A stretch of 64,000 nt of DNA from CAVTQZ01 sp963737015 (GTDB lineage: Bacteria > Actinomycetota > Acidimicrobiia > Acidimicrobiales > UBA8190), in contig CAVTQZ010000002.1 in the NCBI GenBank assembly GCA_963737015.1, positions 434,001-498,000 of the forward strand. The letters run 5' to 3'. Positions 33,497 through 43,569 of the stretch are shown in pieces (positions within the stretch are counted from its first letter, which is position 1; each line of letters opens with the position of its first letter). Position numbers and translations under genes: made by a program. The notes under the pieces were generated by a model. That model had not been told where the DNA came from. It did not search any database and worked only from the letters and a program-made list of their open reading frames with translations.

Positions 33497-34957
33497 TCAG
33501 TACGACGTACTCGTGGAGCTCGGAGAGGAACTCGACGAGCTCGAAGGCGCCGTGGTCGGCGTGTCGGACGAGTTCGACGGGGTGGAACCCGTCGGCGCAG
33601 AGCCCGATGTCGAGGGCGCCGATGTCGGAGTGGTCGGGGACGAGGAGCCGGGCAGGGCGGTCACGAGGAGCGGCGTGAAGTCCGACCACGGGGTGGTCCA
33701 GTCCATTACGCCATGGTCCCCCGGCACAGGAGGTCTCGGTCCGCCGACCACGTTCACGATGTCACCGACGCGGCTGAAGCTGTAGAACTGTTGCGCGTTC
33801 GAGGGTGAGAGGTTGATACAACCGTGCGAGACATTGGTGTTTCCCTGGGCGCCGACCGACCACGGCGCGGCGTGCACGTATTCACCGCTGTCGGAGATGC
33901 GGACGTCCCAGTAGACGGTCTCGTTGTACCCGTTCGGGGAGTTGACCGGGATACCCACGGTCGAGGAGATCATCTGCACCTTGCTCTCGCGGTCGAGAGC
34001 AAGGTGGACACCATTCATGGTCGGGTACTGGGCCCTTCCAGCGCTTATCGGGTAGGTGGCGATGACCTTGCCGTTGTCGGTGACGGTCATCTCGTGGGTC
34101 GCGAGATTGGCGGTCGAGATTCGGGCGTCGCCGACTGTGAAGTTCACCGAGACGGTCCCCGATCCCCAGATTTGGCTGGCTGCCTGCCAACCCGACAACG
34201 AATCCGAGAAAGAGACCTGCTCGCCCGTGGGCCAGAAGTTCTGGGGCCTCAGGTGCAGCTCTGTGCTCGAGAACCAGTAGGCGCCGACGGGAACGGGGGT
34301 CGACATCGCGAGCTTGAAGTGTGACAAGAGAGCCTGACGCGCCGACGGGTCGGTCACCGGCTTCGAGAATCTGAGCACGATCGGCTGGCCTACCCCGACG
34401 CTCACCCCGTCGGGCCAAACGGTCGCTGTGACGGTCTGCGAGGGTGTGAGTGTCGTGAAGCTGGACTTGGCCGTGGCACTTAGCTTCGAGCGGTTCTCGA
34501 CGGTCGCCGAGATGAGATAAGTAGTAGCCGGCGCGAGTGCCTGATTCGACGTCCACGAAGTGTTCTTCGTGTTGAGCACACCAAGCAACGGTTGCCCGTT
34601 CGATGTGGTCACGATCACAGAAGTGAAGTGACCCTCGTGCGTGGTCACGGTGACCGGAGTGTTCAGAGGAATGAGGGTGGCACCCGGCGAAGGGCTCGTC
34701 GTCACTTCGGAGGCCAGTTGTGCACGCGCTTGGCGGAGATCCGCCTGCCGTTGCTCGGGTGAAGTCCCACTCTGCAGGACGACGATCACTGCGACGACGA
34801 CCGCGACCACGACCGCGACGACCGCGATCCACCACACATTGGATAGGCGCGTATGTCTTGTGGGCTCCCCGGGTCGGGTCGGTCCACCGACACGCGGTTC
34901 GACGAGGTCCGTCGTCACCGGCCCAAGCCTAAGTCGAGAGGAGCGACCAAAGGACAT
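33497..34957 (-). CDS. L,D-transpeptidase with Ig-like domains
   Basis: The 486-residue protein has a short cytoplasmic N-terminus, one membrane helix (about 42-62, Val-rich), Ig-like domains (about 95-300), and a YkuD catalytic domain (about 300-400) with the active-site motif SHGCINLS near residue 380. This is the mycobacterial LdtMt2 layout: it makes 3-3 cross-links in peptidoglycan. The tail after residue 415 is Ser/Thr/Pro-rich and low complexity. It is probably a wall-remodelling enzyme; beta-lactam tolerance is a family trait, not shown here. Confidence 0.92.
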   Translation of the reverse strand: MSFGRSSRLRLGPVTTDLVEPRVGGPTRPGEPTRHTRLSNVWWIAVVAVVVAVVVAVIVVLQSGTSPEQRQADLRQARAQLASEVTTSPSPGATLIPLNTPVTVTTHEGHFTSVIVTTSNGQPLLGVLNTKNTSWTSNQALAPATTYLISATVENRSKLSATAKSSFTTLTPSQTVTATVWPDGVSVGVGQPIVLRFSKPVTDPSARQALLSHFKLAMSTPVPVGAYWFSSTELHLRPQNFWPTGEQVSFSDSLSGWQAASQIWGSGTVSVNFTVGDARISTANLATHEMTVTDNGKVIATYPISAGRAQYPTMNGVHLALDRESKVQMISSTVGIPVNSPNGYNETVYWDVRISDSGEYVHAAPWSVGAQGNTNVSHGCINLSPSNAQQFYSFSRVGDIVNVVGGPRPPVPGDHGVMDWTTPWSDFTPLLVTALPGSSSPTTPTSAPSTSGSAPTGSTPSNSSDTPTTAPSSSSSSSPSSTSTSY

Positions 34958-35053
34958 CGCTCCAGACTTGCGCTCGTGTGATTCATCTCCGCCCTTTTCA
35001 CGTCTTCTGTTGACCTACTTGAGCTTTCGGTGTTCGTGGCACCCGGCGAGTCT

Positions 35054-35278
35054 CTATGAGTGGCAGGCACAGCCGCCGCCGCACGACCCGGGGACCGGGG
35101 CGCCACAGGCCGTGGCCGCGGATGCCTCGACACGTCCTGTTGAAGAGAAGACCGAGATCAGTTTCGTGACTTCCTGGTGGCCACTCGGGCATGTGACCCC
35201 CGACGTGGCCTCGCCGACGGAACGGCGCGCTTCGAAAGAGGTTTCGCACGTCCTGCAGCGGTACTCATAAAGAGGCAT
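35054..35278 (-). CDS. FmdB-type zinc-ribbon protein
   Basis: This 74-residue protein begins MPLYEYRCRTCETSFEARR, the FmdB/CxxC zinc-ribbon pattern, with a second knuckle CPSGH instead of the usual CPxC, and ends with a cluster of cysteines (CGGGCACHS) typical of actinobacterial members. FmdB proteins are thought to be regulatory; the role is unproven. The ATG at 35278 is chosen because it starts the conserved domain; an upstream in-frame start at 35350 adds unrelated residues. Confidence 0.85.
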   Translation of the reverse strand: MPLYEYRCRTCETSFEARRSVGEATSGVTCPSGHQEVTKLISVFSSTGRVEASAATACGAPVPGSCGGGCACHS

Positions 35279-35444
35279 GTCGGCGTCCGTATCTGAAGTC
35301 TCTACGTGGTGGTTCCTGCTCGGCGAAAAGTCGGCCCGGGTGCCCACCATGGGGGCACGGATCGGGCGTACCCAATCGTACCGATCGGGAGACGAGCATG
35401 ACTCGGGTGCCCCCCAGCTTCTCTCTACCCGGTACGGCCGGTCG

Positions 35445-36395
35445 CTATGCGGTACGCGCCCATGCTCCTTCGAACGAGAGGGCCGCAGCCTCGTCGTCGA
35501 CTTCGGCCTCCTCCTCGATCGAAGGGGCCCGTAGGTGCGCGGGTATGGGGACCTCGGTCATCCGCATCGGACGGCCGAGGTAGAAGCCTTGGCCATAGGG
35601 ATAGCCGAGTGATTGCAAGGTGGACAGTTCCTTGGGCGTCTCGATGCCCTCTGCAACCAGCGAGGCGTCGAAGGCCTCCAGCCCGAAGGTGAGCAGTGCC
35701 GAGCCGAGCGCCCTCCGGGCCGGGTCGCGATCGATGCCACGGGTCAGCCCAACGTCCAGCTTGATGATGTCGGGTTGGATGTTCAGGATGTGCCGCATGC
35801 TTGAGAATCCGGCTCCGGCGTCGTCGACCGCGAGCCGGACGCCGTTCGAGCGCAGATCCGAGACCGAATCACAAAGGCACTCGTAGTCGTCCACTCCCGT
35901 GTGCTCCGTCAGCTCGAGGACCACACGTTCTCCTGCGGCATCGGCTACAGCGGAGCGGAAGGTCTCCGACATCATCGTCTCGGGCGAGGCGTTTAGGGAC
36001 AGGTACAACCCCGAAGGCAGTTTGTGAAGCTCCTCCAGAGCGGCGCAGAGTGCGGCCATCTCGAGCTCTGTGCCGAGTCCGACCTCCGCCGCCTCGGCGA
36101 ACCACTGGTCGGTGGAGCGCAGTGGCGGAAGCGAGAACCTGGCGAGGGCTTCCACTCCGACGGCTTCACCTGAGTGCAGGTCCATGATCGGCTGGAAAAC
36201 CATCCGGACCGAGCGGCTCGCTGCGACCACACGGGCGACTTTCGCCTGCCGCATCGGGTCGTGTCTCGCGTCCGAAGCGTGGCCGGGCATGCGCCCGTCA
36301 TCCCGATTCGAGGGGTGGCGGGTCCGCAGCCGCCTGGCCGCTCTTGAGATCACGCCGGAGCGCGAGATGAATATGTCGTCTTGAGGTGGTGGCAT
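35445..36395 (-). CDS. EAL-domain cyclic-di-GMP phosphodiesterase
   Basis: From the ATG at 36395 the product is 316 residues and consists of a 40-residue leader and a full EAL domain. Catalytic motifs are intact: VGVEALARF, NASPE, LELTEH, DDAGAGFSSM, IIKLD, EGIET and QGFYLGRP. EAL enzymes hydrolyse c-di-GMP to pGpG. No sensor or GGDEF domain is attached, so it is either constitutive or works with a partner. A longer frame to a GTG at 36458 is possible; GGAG 5 bp before 36395 favours the shorter form. Confidence 0.92.
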   Translation of the reverse strand: MPPPQDDIFISRSGVISRAARRLRTRHPSNRDDGRMPGHASDARHDPMRQAKVARVVAASRSVRMVFQPIMDLHSGEAVGVEALARFSLPPLRSTDQWFAEAAEVGLGTELEMAALCAALEELHKLPSGLYLSLNASPETMMSETFRSAVADAAGERVVLELTEHTGVDDYECLCDSVSDLRSNGVRLAVDDAGAGFSSMRHILNIQPDIIKLDVGLTRGIDRDPARRALGSALLTFGLEAFDASLVAEGIETPKELSTLQSLGYPYGQGFYLGRPMRMTEVPIPAHLRAPSIEEEAEVDDEAAALSFEGAWARTA

Positions 36396-36724
36396 CTTCG
36401 CTCCGCGGTCGACCCGACGGGCGCCCGCGGGAGCGGACGGACCGCGTAGCCGGTCCACCGAGGGGTGATCGGCACGCTGGTCGGCTCACTTGAACCACCT
36501 CCAGATGACCCCGTGCGATCTCCGCGGACCGTATTGCTTGCGCAAAGCAAATGCATGGGCCGGGATTTCTGGGTTTGTCGGGTGGCGGTCTCCCGAGGTT
36601 CGGCAGGCCGCCCCAGGGTGCGGCTCTCTCGCGGGGCAAGGAGGCTCGGTGCCAGCGTGATCCACCGCCCGTTTCGGCCGGACCTTCGGGAAGGCCTGGG
36701 CACGAATCCATCCCCTCAGTACCG

Positions 36725-36982
36725 ATGGCAGTGGGCTCGGGTAGGCGCGCTCGTTCGTGCGGGCCGCCCTCTCCTGCTTCTCCACAGCGCTCGGCTGGCT
36801 GGGCGTCCTCAACCCCGCAGGGCTATGGCCCATCCACACGGCTAAGCGGCTCCCGCATTCGCGCGAACCCGGCCCGTGGAGGGCTGGCTACGGCGAGCAT
36901 CGTGGCGGGGCTCGTGGCCGTCATCCCTTCGCTCTTGCTGATCGTCGTACCGCTCGCAGTTCACGTCGGTCGAGAGGCTTGA
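36725..36982 (+). CDS. Small one-helix membrane protein (uncertain)
   Basis: An ATG at 36725 opens an 86-residue frame with a polar, Ser/Pro/Arg-rich N-terminal half and one strong membrane helix near the end (LATASIVAGLVAVIPSLLLIVVP). It recalls the N-terminal part of DUF4190-type proteins but lacks the second helix. Codon use is not decisive. The surrounding gap, 36396-37046, shows nothing else of note. Confidence 0.3.
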   Translation: MAVGSGRRARSCGPPSPASPQRSAGWASSTPQGYGPSTRLSGSRIRANPARGGLATASIVAGLVAVIPSLLLIVVPLAVHVGREA

Positions 36983-37046
36983 TCGTGTTCGGTGTGCCGG
37001 AGATCGACCCTGGTCTTTTGCGACCGGCGATGCGAAGCTTTTCGGT

Positions 37047-37503
37047 GTGCGGCCGAGCCTCTTCGAGTTCGCTGGAGGAAAAGCTGCATTTCTGGCCCTC
37101 GCCAAGGCTTACCACGCCCGGTGTCTGTCTGACCCGGAGCTGAACCACCCGTTCTCTCACCCGGATCAACACCCGCAACAACGTCGAACGCCTCGCTGCG
37201 TACTGGATCGAAGTGATGGGAGGCCCGCGTGCCTATTCGAAATCGTGCGGAGATCACTCCTTTGTCCTCCACCTCCATAGCGCCAATGGTGACATGAGCG
37301 ATCTCGGCAGACGCTTCGTCGAGTGCTTCGCCACCGCAGCGGACGATGCAGGGCTGCCGACGGATCCCGAGTTCCGACGAGCGCTGCGCGCCTACATGGA
37401 GTGGGCGGTTGCAGAGGTGCTCTTGTACGGGCCGCCGGGCAGAGAGGTGCCCACCGAATTGACGATGCCGTGCTGGACCTGGGAAGGACTGGTTACCGGA
37501 TAA
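37047..37503 (+). CDS. Truncated hemoglobin, group II-like (one frameshift)
   Basis: About 151 residues once one extra base is removed. The first part (SLFEFAGGKAAFLALAKAYHARCL, LNHPFSHPDQHPQ) is in one frame and, from about 37177, the rest (NVERLAAYWIEVMGG, SCGDHSFVLHLHSANGDMSDLGRRFVECF, YMEWAVAEVL) is in the next. This actinobacterial trHb-like family binds O2 or NO through a proximal histidine, probably in LNHPFSHPDQHP. As in purL, the one-base break (CAACAACGTC) may be a sequence error. It ends 18 bp before the aquaporin gene and is probably in one operon with it. Confidence 0.75.
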
Positions 37504-37521
37504 CCCGAAGGAGGCTCATTT

Positions 37522-38274
37522 ATGAACCCGAGGTCGCTTCTCGCCGAGGTGCTGGGCACAGCTCTCCTGGTCTTCTTTGCTGTGGGTACGGCGACTCTTA
37601 CCTTCGGTTTCAAGGTCACCGGTGGCAGCACGTCGGCTGGGGTTGTCTCCACAGCACTCGCTTTCGGCTTGGTTCTGGCCGTCCTCGTCTATGCGATCGG
37701 ACCGGTGTCAGGTTGTCACGTGAACCCAGCGGTCACGATCGGGTTCCTCGTGGCACGGCGCATCTCGGTTACCGATGCGATCGGATACTGGATTGCTCAA
37801 CTGGCAGGTGGAATAGCCGGCGCAGCGGCGCTGTTCGGAATCGTGCACGAGACGCCGCACTACTCGAAGACTGCGATAGGGCTCGGTACCGATGGGTATG
37901 GGGCGAACTCGATCGTGAAGCTCAACGGAACTGGAGCGTTCATCGTCGAGATAATCCTCACCTTCGTTTTCGTGTTCGTAATACTGGCCGTGACGCGCCG
38001 TGCCGCCAATGCAACCGTCGCCGGCCTTGTGATTGGGTTCGCGCTGACCCTTGTGCACATAATCGGTATCCCTCTCGACGGGACGTCGGTGAACCCAGCT
38101 CGCAGTCTTGGCCCGGCGCTCTTCATAGGTGGATCCTCACTCAGTCAGCTTTGGGTATTCATCGTGGCGCCACTTGTGGGAGGGATCTGCGCGGCGGCTG
38201 CCTACGTCATCTTCTACCCAAAGGGAGAGGAAGAGGCCCGAGTGGAGCCTGCACCAGAGGTCCAAGCGACATAG
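37522..38274 (+). CDS. MIP-family aquaporin
   Basis: The 250-residue channel has six membrane helices and both NPA boxes: GCHVNPAVTIGF near residue 68 and TSVNPARSLGPALF near 192. The loops are short, as in AqpZ-type water channels, rather than the longer glycerol facilitators, so water (or peroxide) is the likely substrate. AAGGAGG lies 9 bp before the ATG. The truncated hemoglobin gene is 18 bp upstream. Its stop is 17 bp from the 3' end of tRNA-Phe. Confidence 0.9.
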   Translation: MNPRSLLAEVLGTALLVFFAVGTATLTFGFKVTGGSTSAGVVSTALAFGLVLAVLVYAIGPVSGCHVNPAVTIGFLVARRISVTDAIGYWIAQLAGGIAGAAALFGIVHETPHYSKTAIGLGTDGYGANSIVKLNGTGAFIVEIILTFVFVFVILAVTRRAANATVAGLVIGFALTLVHIIGIPLDGTSVNPARSLGPALFIGGSSLSQLWVFIVAPLVGGICAAAAYVIFYPKGEEEARVEPAPEVQAT

Positions 38275-38290
38275 AGGAGACCTGCTCGAG

Positions 38291-38363
38291 TGGTCGGGGC
38301 CGGCATCGATCCGGCGACCTCACGCTTTTCAGGCGCGCGCTCTACCGACTGAGCTACCCGACC
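38291..38363 (-). tRNA. tRNA-Phe (anticodon GAA)
   Basis: The reverse complement folds as a 73-nt tRNA: acceptor GGTCGGG/CCCGACC, D-arm TAGCTCAGTCGGTAGAGC, anticodon loop CTGAAAA (GAA), T-arm GCCGG-ATCGATG-CCGGC with a less usual T-loop, discriminator A. CCA is not encoded. A 45-nt copy of its 3' half occurs at 43570-43614. Confidence 0.93.
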
Positions 38364-38393
38364 GTCTTTGGCCCCGGTTATCTCCGAGGCCGG

Positions 38394-38468
38394 CGGTCCT
38401 GACGGGATTTGAACCCGCGACCTCCGGCTTGACAGGCCGGCGTGCACTCCAAACTGCACCACAGGACC
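38394..38468 (-). tRNA. tRNA-Asp (anticodon GTC)
   Basis: A 75-nt tRNA on the reverse strand: acceptor GGTCCTG/CAGGACC, anticodon stem GCCGG/CCGGC-type around loop CTGTCAA (GTC), T-arm GCGGG-TTCAAAT-CCCGT, discriminator G. It is 30 bp upstream of tRNA-Phe on the same strand, so Asp-Phe are probably transcribed together. Confidence 0.95.
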
Positions 38469-38596
38469 TCGGCTGCATTCCCTGTTCAGGGCGTATCTCG
38501 CACCTTCTTCAACCGACCGTCACAGCCCTGTGAGAACATTGTGAGAACAGGAATTGACGGGTGGCTGCATTGGCTGGCACGACATAGGAGGTGTCC

Positions 38597-39750
38597 GTGC
38601 CCAAGACGCCGGAAGGTGTGTACAGGGACTGCACGAGAGGGACATGGTACTTCAAGGCCGATTTGGGCCGAGATGTCGCTAACCGGGCACGTGCCCAGGT
38701 GACCAGGCGTGGATTTCCGACTGCCGGTGAAGCGTCTAAAGCCCGACGAGAGCTGCTTGCCAGCGTCGACTTGGGAAAAATCCGGCCGAACCGGAGTGCT
38801 CTTTCGGTCGGGGAGCTCCTCGAAGAATACCTAGATGGCCTCGACGCAGATGGGCGCCTCTCAGCTCGAACCCGATTCGATCACCGAAGGAGGGTAGAGG
38901 TCGATGTGAAGCCAGCACTCGGCGCCATCCGTCTCCGAGACCTGACGGCCGACCGATTGCGTGGCAACGCCGTCTTCTCAAGGGCGACGGCGCGAGAGCA
39001 CGTCTTGCTCCCAACAGCGTGAGACTGATACGGCAGCCGCTGAAAGGTGCATTGGACATGGCCGTGAAACGTGGCGTGCTGCAGCGCTCACCACTCGAGG
39101 ATGTACCCTCCCCACGTATCCCTCGAACTATTCCGCGGCACTGGAGCCCAGACCAGGCACGAGACTTCCTTGCATTCATGGAAGGGGATCGGACATGGCC
39201 TATCTGGGCGTTCATGCTCGGCACCGGGCTCCGACTTGGAGAGGTCGTCTGGCTGAAGTGGACCAGCGTCGACTTCCAGCATAGCGAATTGGCAGTGATT
39301 GATTTTGCCGCTCGTGTGGGCACAAAGCTTCAGGCTTCACACGGCAAAAGCGCAAATGCCGTCCGTACCGTTGCACTCGATCATCACCTGGTCTCGGTCT
39401 TGGACAAACAGAAGCAGGTCCAGACCGAAGACCGAGACAAGAGGCGCGAAAGATACCTTGACTCGGACTTCGTGTTCACGCAACCGGATGGCACCTCATA
39501 CAACCCTGTCCACCTATCAAAACTCTGCCACCGATTTAGCGAAGAGGTCGGGTTACCTCCTCTGAGTGCTCATGGGCTTCGCCACACCGCTGCTACCTTG
39601 ATGCTTGCGAGCGGAGTCCCACCAAAGGTGGCGGCCGAGCGGCTAGGTCATGCCAACACAGCGCTCTTTTCCAACCTCTACGCGCACGTAACGCCTTCCA
39701 TGCAACGAAGTGCAGCCGAGGCGGTTGGGCGGACCCTTTTTGAAGCGTGA
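38597..39750 (+). CDS. Tyrosine integrase, AICE/phage type (one frameshift)
   Basis: About 384 residues over two frames. The N-terminal arm-binding domain (GTWYFKADLGRD, RRGFPTAGEASKARREL) and SAM-like domain (LSVGELLEEYLDGL) are in the first; from about 38960 the second frame continues WQRRLLKGDGARARLAPNSVRLIRQPLKG. The catalytic residues are present: Arg in GTGLRLGEV, HGLRHTA, HAN of LGHANTA and the Tyr in NLYAHV. One base appears to be missing near CGTGGC. It resembles pSAM2-type integrases. The GTG at 38597 has AGGAG 6 bp before it. It starts 128 bp from tRNA-Asp. Confidence 0.85.
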
Positions 39751-40489
39751 TTGCTTCCGTCATTATGTGCGCTCCAAGTCTCGCGAGAACCGTCGTTATT
39801 TGCGCCTCTTGCCGCCCAGACGGATAACTATGTTTCGGTGACTGACGACAGCTCGGCCCCTTGGTGGATCCTCCAGATTCTCTCTTTGACTGAGTTCCAC
39901 TTCACCGGCGCGACCCAGCGTTGCCGACGTCATTGCCTTGGCCGAGAAGCACCAAGCCGACCTGCCTTTACCGCCGCGCCGTGGTCGACGATGAAGCTGT
40001 CGCTCACGAGCTCAAGCACCACTTTGGGGCCCCTGCGGCTGGAAGGTCGATCGTGAAACGCTAATGGTCTTGAAAGCAAACGCCGAATCGCGAGGTCGAC
40101 ACCAAGAGCGTAATCGAGCTGCGCGAGAACAAGATGATGGCGTTGACTCGGCGCTGGCTCACCGAGGAACACCCCTGACATCACGACCGATGGCATTTCC
40201 GAAATGGAGGATTACAACCGGCGCGAACGAAAGCTATGGAACGAGCTTTTGCATGGTCGTCAACCAGACAGGCGACGCGGTGGAGGGACGATTGTGACTT
40301 CCGAATCCGGCCCTTTTCCAGGATCGTCGGACCTAGTCATCATCAAGTACAGACGAGCGATGGCTTGATGACGGCCGCCGGGCGACGACTACGCGAACTA
40401 ACGAATCGGATCCTGCCCAATTTTGGAGTTGACTCGAACACACGGTCCTTGTCTTTGCCCTAACAACAGGTGCTGGAGGTGCGTCGCCA
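39751..40489. other. Scrambled intergenic stretch
   Basis: No intact gene. Fragments of apparent coding sequence change frame repeatedly, for example DVIALAEKHQADLPLPP near 39930, VVDDEAVAHELKHHFGAP near 39977, and KMMALTRRWLTEEHP joining DITTDGISEMEDYNRRE near 40170. The first fragment faintly recalls a PIN-toxin C-terminus, but I cannot support that. I take this as decayed genes of the mobile element. Confidence 0.4.
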
Positions 40490-41697
40490 ATGAGCCCATC
40501 GAGAACGTGGATCCGCACAATTGGTTCGCTTGGAGTCATGTCTCTCATCCCGTGGGTGGTTTCATCCTGCTCCAGCATTGGAACAGGAAGCGCGTCCGGA
40601 CAAGGGCAAACATTTGATTTGCATTGGACCTCTACTCAACCGAACTTCCCGGCAGCTGCCACAACAGCTAACTGGAGCCGCATGTCTTGCGTGACTCCCA
40701 AGTCTTGCGTTGCCGTCGGCACTGATGTTGAGGGGCCAGTCGCGGCGAAATGGGACGGGCGACTTTGGAAGTTAATGTCCAACTTACAAGAAGGTGGAGG
40801 TACCTTCAACGCGATCTCGTGTCCTAGCCCGCAATTTTGTATGGCTGTCGGAACGTCCGGCGGTGCTGGAGAATACCCTGCGTTGGCTGAAGCATTGATG
40901 GACGGACAATGGACTCAGACTCCCCTTCCGGCTGTGAGGGGCGCAAACATTCTGGATGACGTGTCCTGCCTTTCGCCGTCGTTCTGCTTGGCTGTTGGCT
41001 TCGCCTACGTTGAGCAAGGTAACGCGACGCAACCAATCGCGTTGTCTTGGGATGGACGGATGTGGTCCGCTTGTCTGCTTTGCCTTCCCCGGGGCGGCGT
41101 TTCATCATGTGTCTTGTTCGGCCGCCACTTTCTGCATGATTACTGGCGTTGATCCAGGTATCGCAACATCGGAGTCCGCGTTTCGAGTTGTATCCACGAT
41201 CTGGAGAAACACAGCTTGGGAAGCCGTTACCGATTCCAACCCAGCTTCTGATGCCCCACAAGCAATTTCTTGCCCGACCATTCACAGATGCTTCCTCGTC
41301 GGTGCCAGAAACGCTAACGTACACAAATGGCGGCATGCCACTCAGCGAAGTATGGGCCAGTGGACAGTCATGGAAGGAAATACCAAGTCCAGACCTTCGT
41401 GGAGGCCCAGATGATTCGTTGCAAGCAATTTCGTGCCCATCCGAAAGCTTCTGCGTCGCGGGTGGCTTCTCTTGTCGACCGGCCTCCCCATTAACAGTGC
41501 TCCCACAGCGCCTGCTCCATCCTTCAGCGCAGGTCAGATGGTGATTGAGTGGTGGGACGGTTCAAACTGGCACCTTGTCCCGTACGCGAGCCTTCCCTCT
41601 GAACACAACGACGTTGTGGCGCTCTCATGCACGGACCGGATTCTGTGCGGCAATCGGTGATTCGGACACGGGTTATCTTTTCGAAACAACCAAATAA
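40490..41697 (+). pseudogene. Seven-repeat propeller lipoprotein, several frameshifts
   Basis: The frame from the ATG at 40490 (GGAGGTGCG upstream) encodes a signal peptide with lipobox VSSC. Seven repeats then follow, each with C-x5-C at its start: MSCVTPKSC, ISCPSPQFC, VSCLSPSFC, VSCSAATFC, ISCPTIHRC, ISCPSESFC, LSCTDRILC, usually followed by AVG and a later DGxxW. Three or four frame changes (near 41070, 41320, 41450, 41650) are needed to read all seven, ending at TAA 41695-41697. Seven similar blades point to a disulfide-pinned beta-propeller outside the cell. The ligand is unknown. The many breaks suggest decay or poor sequence here. Confidence 0.6.
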
Positions 41698-41883
41698 TGC
41701 TCGCAGGAGGCCGTCCTCACGGGGGAATCTCGGCTGTAACGCTGCGCGCCCACGAAGTTCGACAGACGCGGAGCACAGATGAGGGCCTTCTGCGTGGGCG
41801 TGTCAGCGAGTATTCGAAATGACGAACCACGCCCAGATTCGACGTCGTTCTACGATAATCGCACATAACGATCAGCATTGACG

Positions 41884-42059
41884 TTATTGGCTCTCAAATT
41901 GATGAGCGTCGAGGAATACCTCAAGCGAAGACCGTTCTATCCGAACCAATCGCCCTAGTCTCACGTACGCGATGAGGTTCTGCGCGGCGCGCGCCCGACC
42001 CATCGTTGCGACACACCGAGCAACTCAGCAACTTCGGCCATCGTCATGAGTGGCTTCAC
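41884..42059 (-). pseudogene. Excisionase-like HTH protein, frameshifted
   Basis: A perfect AAGGAGGTGAGATC precedes a GTG at 42057-42059. The product starts VKPLMTMAEVAELLGVSQRWV, a clear AlpA/HTH_17 excisionase helix-turn-helix, then needs one frame change to continue ARAAQNLIAYVRLGRLVRIERSSLEVFLDAHQFESQ (about 58 residues in all; the two halves are given here separately: ARAAQNLIAYVRLGRLVRI and ERSSLEVFLDAHQ). In AICEs such Xis proteins direct the integrase toward excision. It lies just downstream of the repSA remnant on the same strand, as in pSAM2-like elements. Confidence 0.6.
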
Positions 42060-42144
42060 GATCTCACCTCCTTCGTTAAAGCTCACGGCAGTCGGCGTTG
42101 TAAATCAGGATGTCGTAGCCTCCGAGGTACGACTTCATGCTGCC

Positions 42145-43520
42145 TCACTCGCTCCTCGCGTCCGCTGCTCTAGCGCCACACGACGCCCGATGCGTGCTTG
42201 CTCTTCCAGGTTTGCCGTCGAGGACCGCTTCGCCCGCGCTCAGGTAGCCAGAGCCTTCGTAGCGCCACTCGTGCACTACGCCCTGCGACATGGAAAGCTC
42301 CCCAGCTATCGGCGCTGCGGCTGTCTTGACCGTCGAGACGCACGCACGGCGCTCGGCTTGCAAGCACGAAAAGGTCGTCGAGTATCTCCTCGACTTCGTG
42401 AGGAAGTGGCCCCGGAAACCTCAGGGATGCGCCCACAAGCGCAAGCGGAGCCCGGCGAGCTTCGGCTCGTGACGAAGAGCCCAGGCCTCGTCTCCACCAA
42501 TCGCTGCAGATGAGCAGGCAGTCTCGGGTCACTCGGCACGCCGACGCGTAGACGGTGGTCGAGCACGCCGGCGTCGTCAGATCCCTTGGAGCAGTACTTG
42601 CCCAGATAAGCAGCCGCCCGGTGCCACCGTCCTCCACTTCGGCTACAACCGCCACGTCGACTTCCTTTCCCCAGGCCATACGGCGGTCCCCGCCGCCGGG
42701 GAGCGGAGCGCTCACCTTGCGCCTGCTGCGATCCGGAGAGCCGCAGCCAGCACCGCCCCATCGATGCCCTCGGGCGCCGCTCCGAGTCCTGACCTCTAAC
42801 GTCGACACGCACAAGCGCATGAAAGGTGCACACTCATCCCCGGCGCTGGAACTCAACCACCTTCACGTAAGTGAGCCTGAGGCTCTTTGTCACCTGACGC
42901 ACGCTCATGTCCGTCAGGGAACCCAGCGTGCGGAAGGCGTAGATGGTGGTGCGCCGCCACAGCTCGGAAACCCCGGCATTGAATAGCACCGCCTCCTCGT
43001 AGTGGTAGCACGAAGCACACAGGGGTCTACCGAGCACCTTCTCGTCTTCTTCGTGACGCTTGCTGCACACAAGGTCGATCCCGTGCGGGCAACTTCTACC
43101 GGCGAGGTGGCACGATCCGTCGGACCGCCGACGATGGACCGCACCGAACGAAGGGGCGGTCAAGGTGAGAAGCACCGTGGGGTGTTCGGGAACATCGCTC
43201 TGGGGCACGCCCTTCTCCGGCCCCGGAGCCCAGCAGCCACCAAAGCGAACACGTCGCCGCGGTAGAGCGAGGCGCAGGGCGGACACAGCGTCTCGCGCCG
43301 CGTGCCACAGGCTTTGAGCAGCACTCCGTCGGGCAGTTCGCGGCTGTCGAAGACAACCGCCACCTCACCGTCGGAGCCCGGTGCGGTCACGTGTCCAGCA
43401 AGGCGCACCGGACGCCGGCAACAGCGCACCTCAAACCGGGGATACTGCTCGAAGCCATCAGACGGAAGCCCGAGGAGCCCCGAATCTATTGGGGCACATT
43501 GGGGCACAACGTTTATGTTG
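42145..43520 (-). pseudogene. RepSA-type replication initiator, decayed
   Basis: Pieces in different frames of the reverse strand line up with the actinomycete RepSA/AICE replication initiator: CCRRPVRLAGHV and DGVLLKACGTRRETLCPPCASLYR (N-terminal zinc-like region), VLLTLTAPSFGAVH, CSKRHEEDEKVLGRPLC, ELWRRTTIYAFRTLG, TYVKVVEFQRRG followed by a stop at 42836-42838, FHALVRVDV, WGKEVDVAVV, AAYLGKYCSKGSDDAG, HLQRLVETRP and at the end EWRYEGSGYLSAGEAVL. At least four frame changes plus a stop are needed. The order is complete, so a full repSA was once here. The 5' limit is approximate. Confidence 0.65.
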
Positions 43521-43569
43521 GAGACCGGTCGCACAGCTCGTTGTGCGCGCTTACCTGCTCTTTCAGTCG

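Noticed and set aside
39920..40060. PIN-domain toxin remnant
   Set aside because: Only one short stretch (DVIALAEKHQAD) resembles the family; no acidic catalytic residues can be placed.
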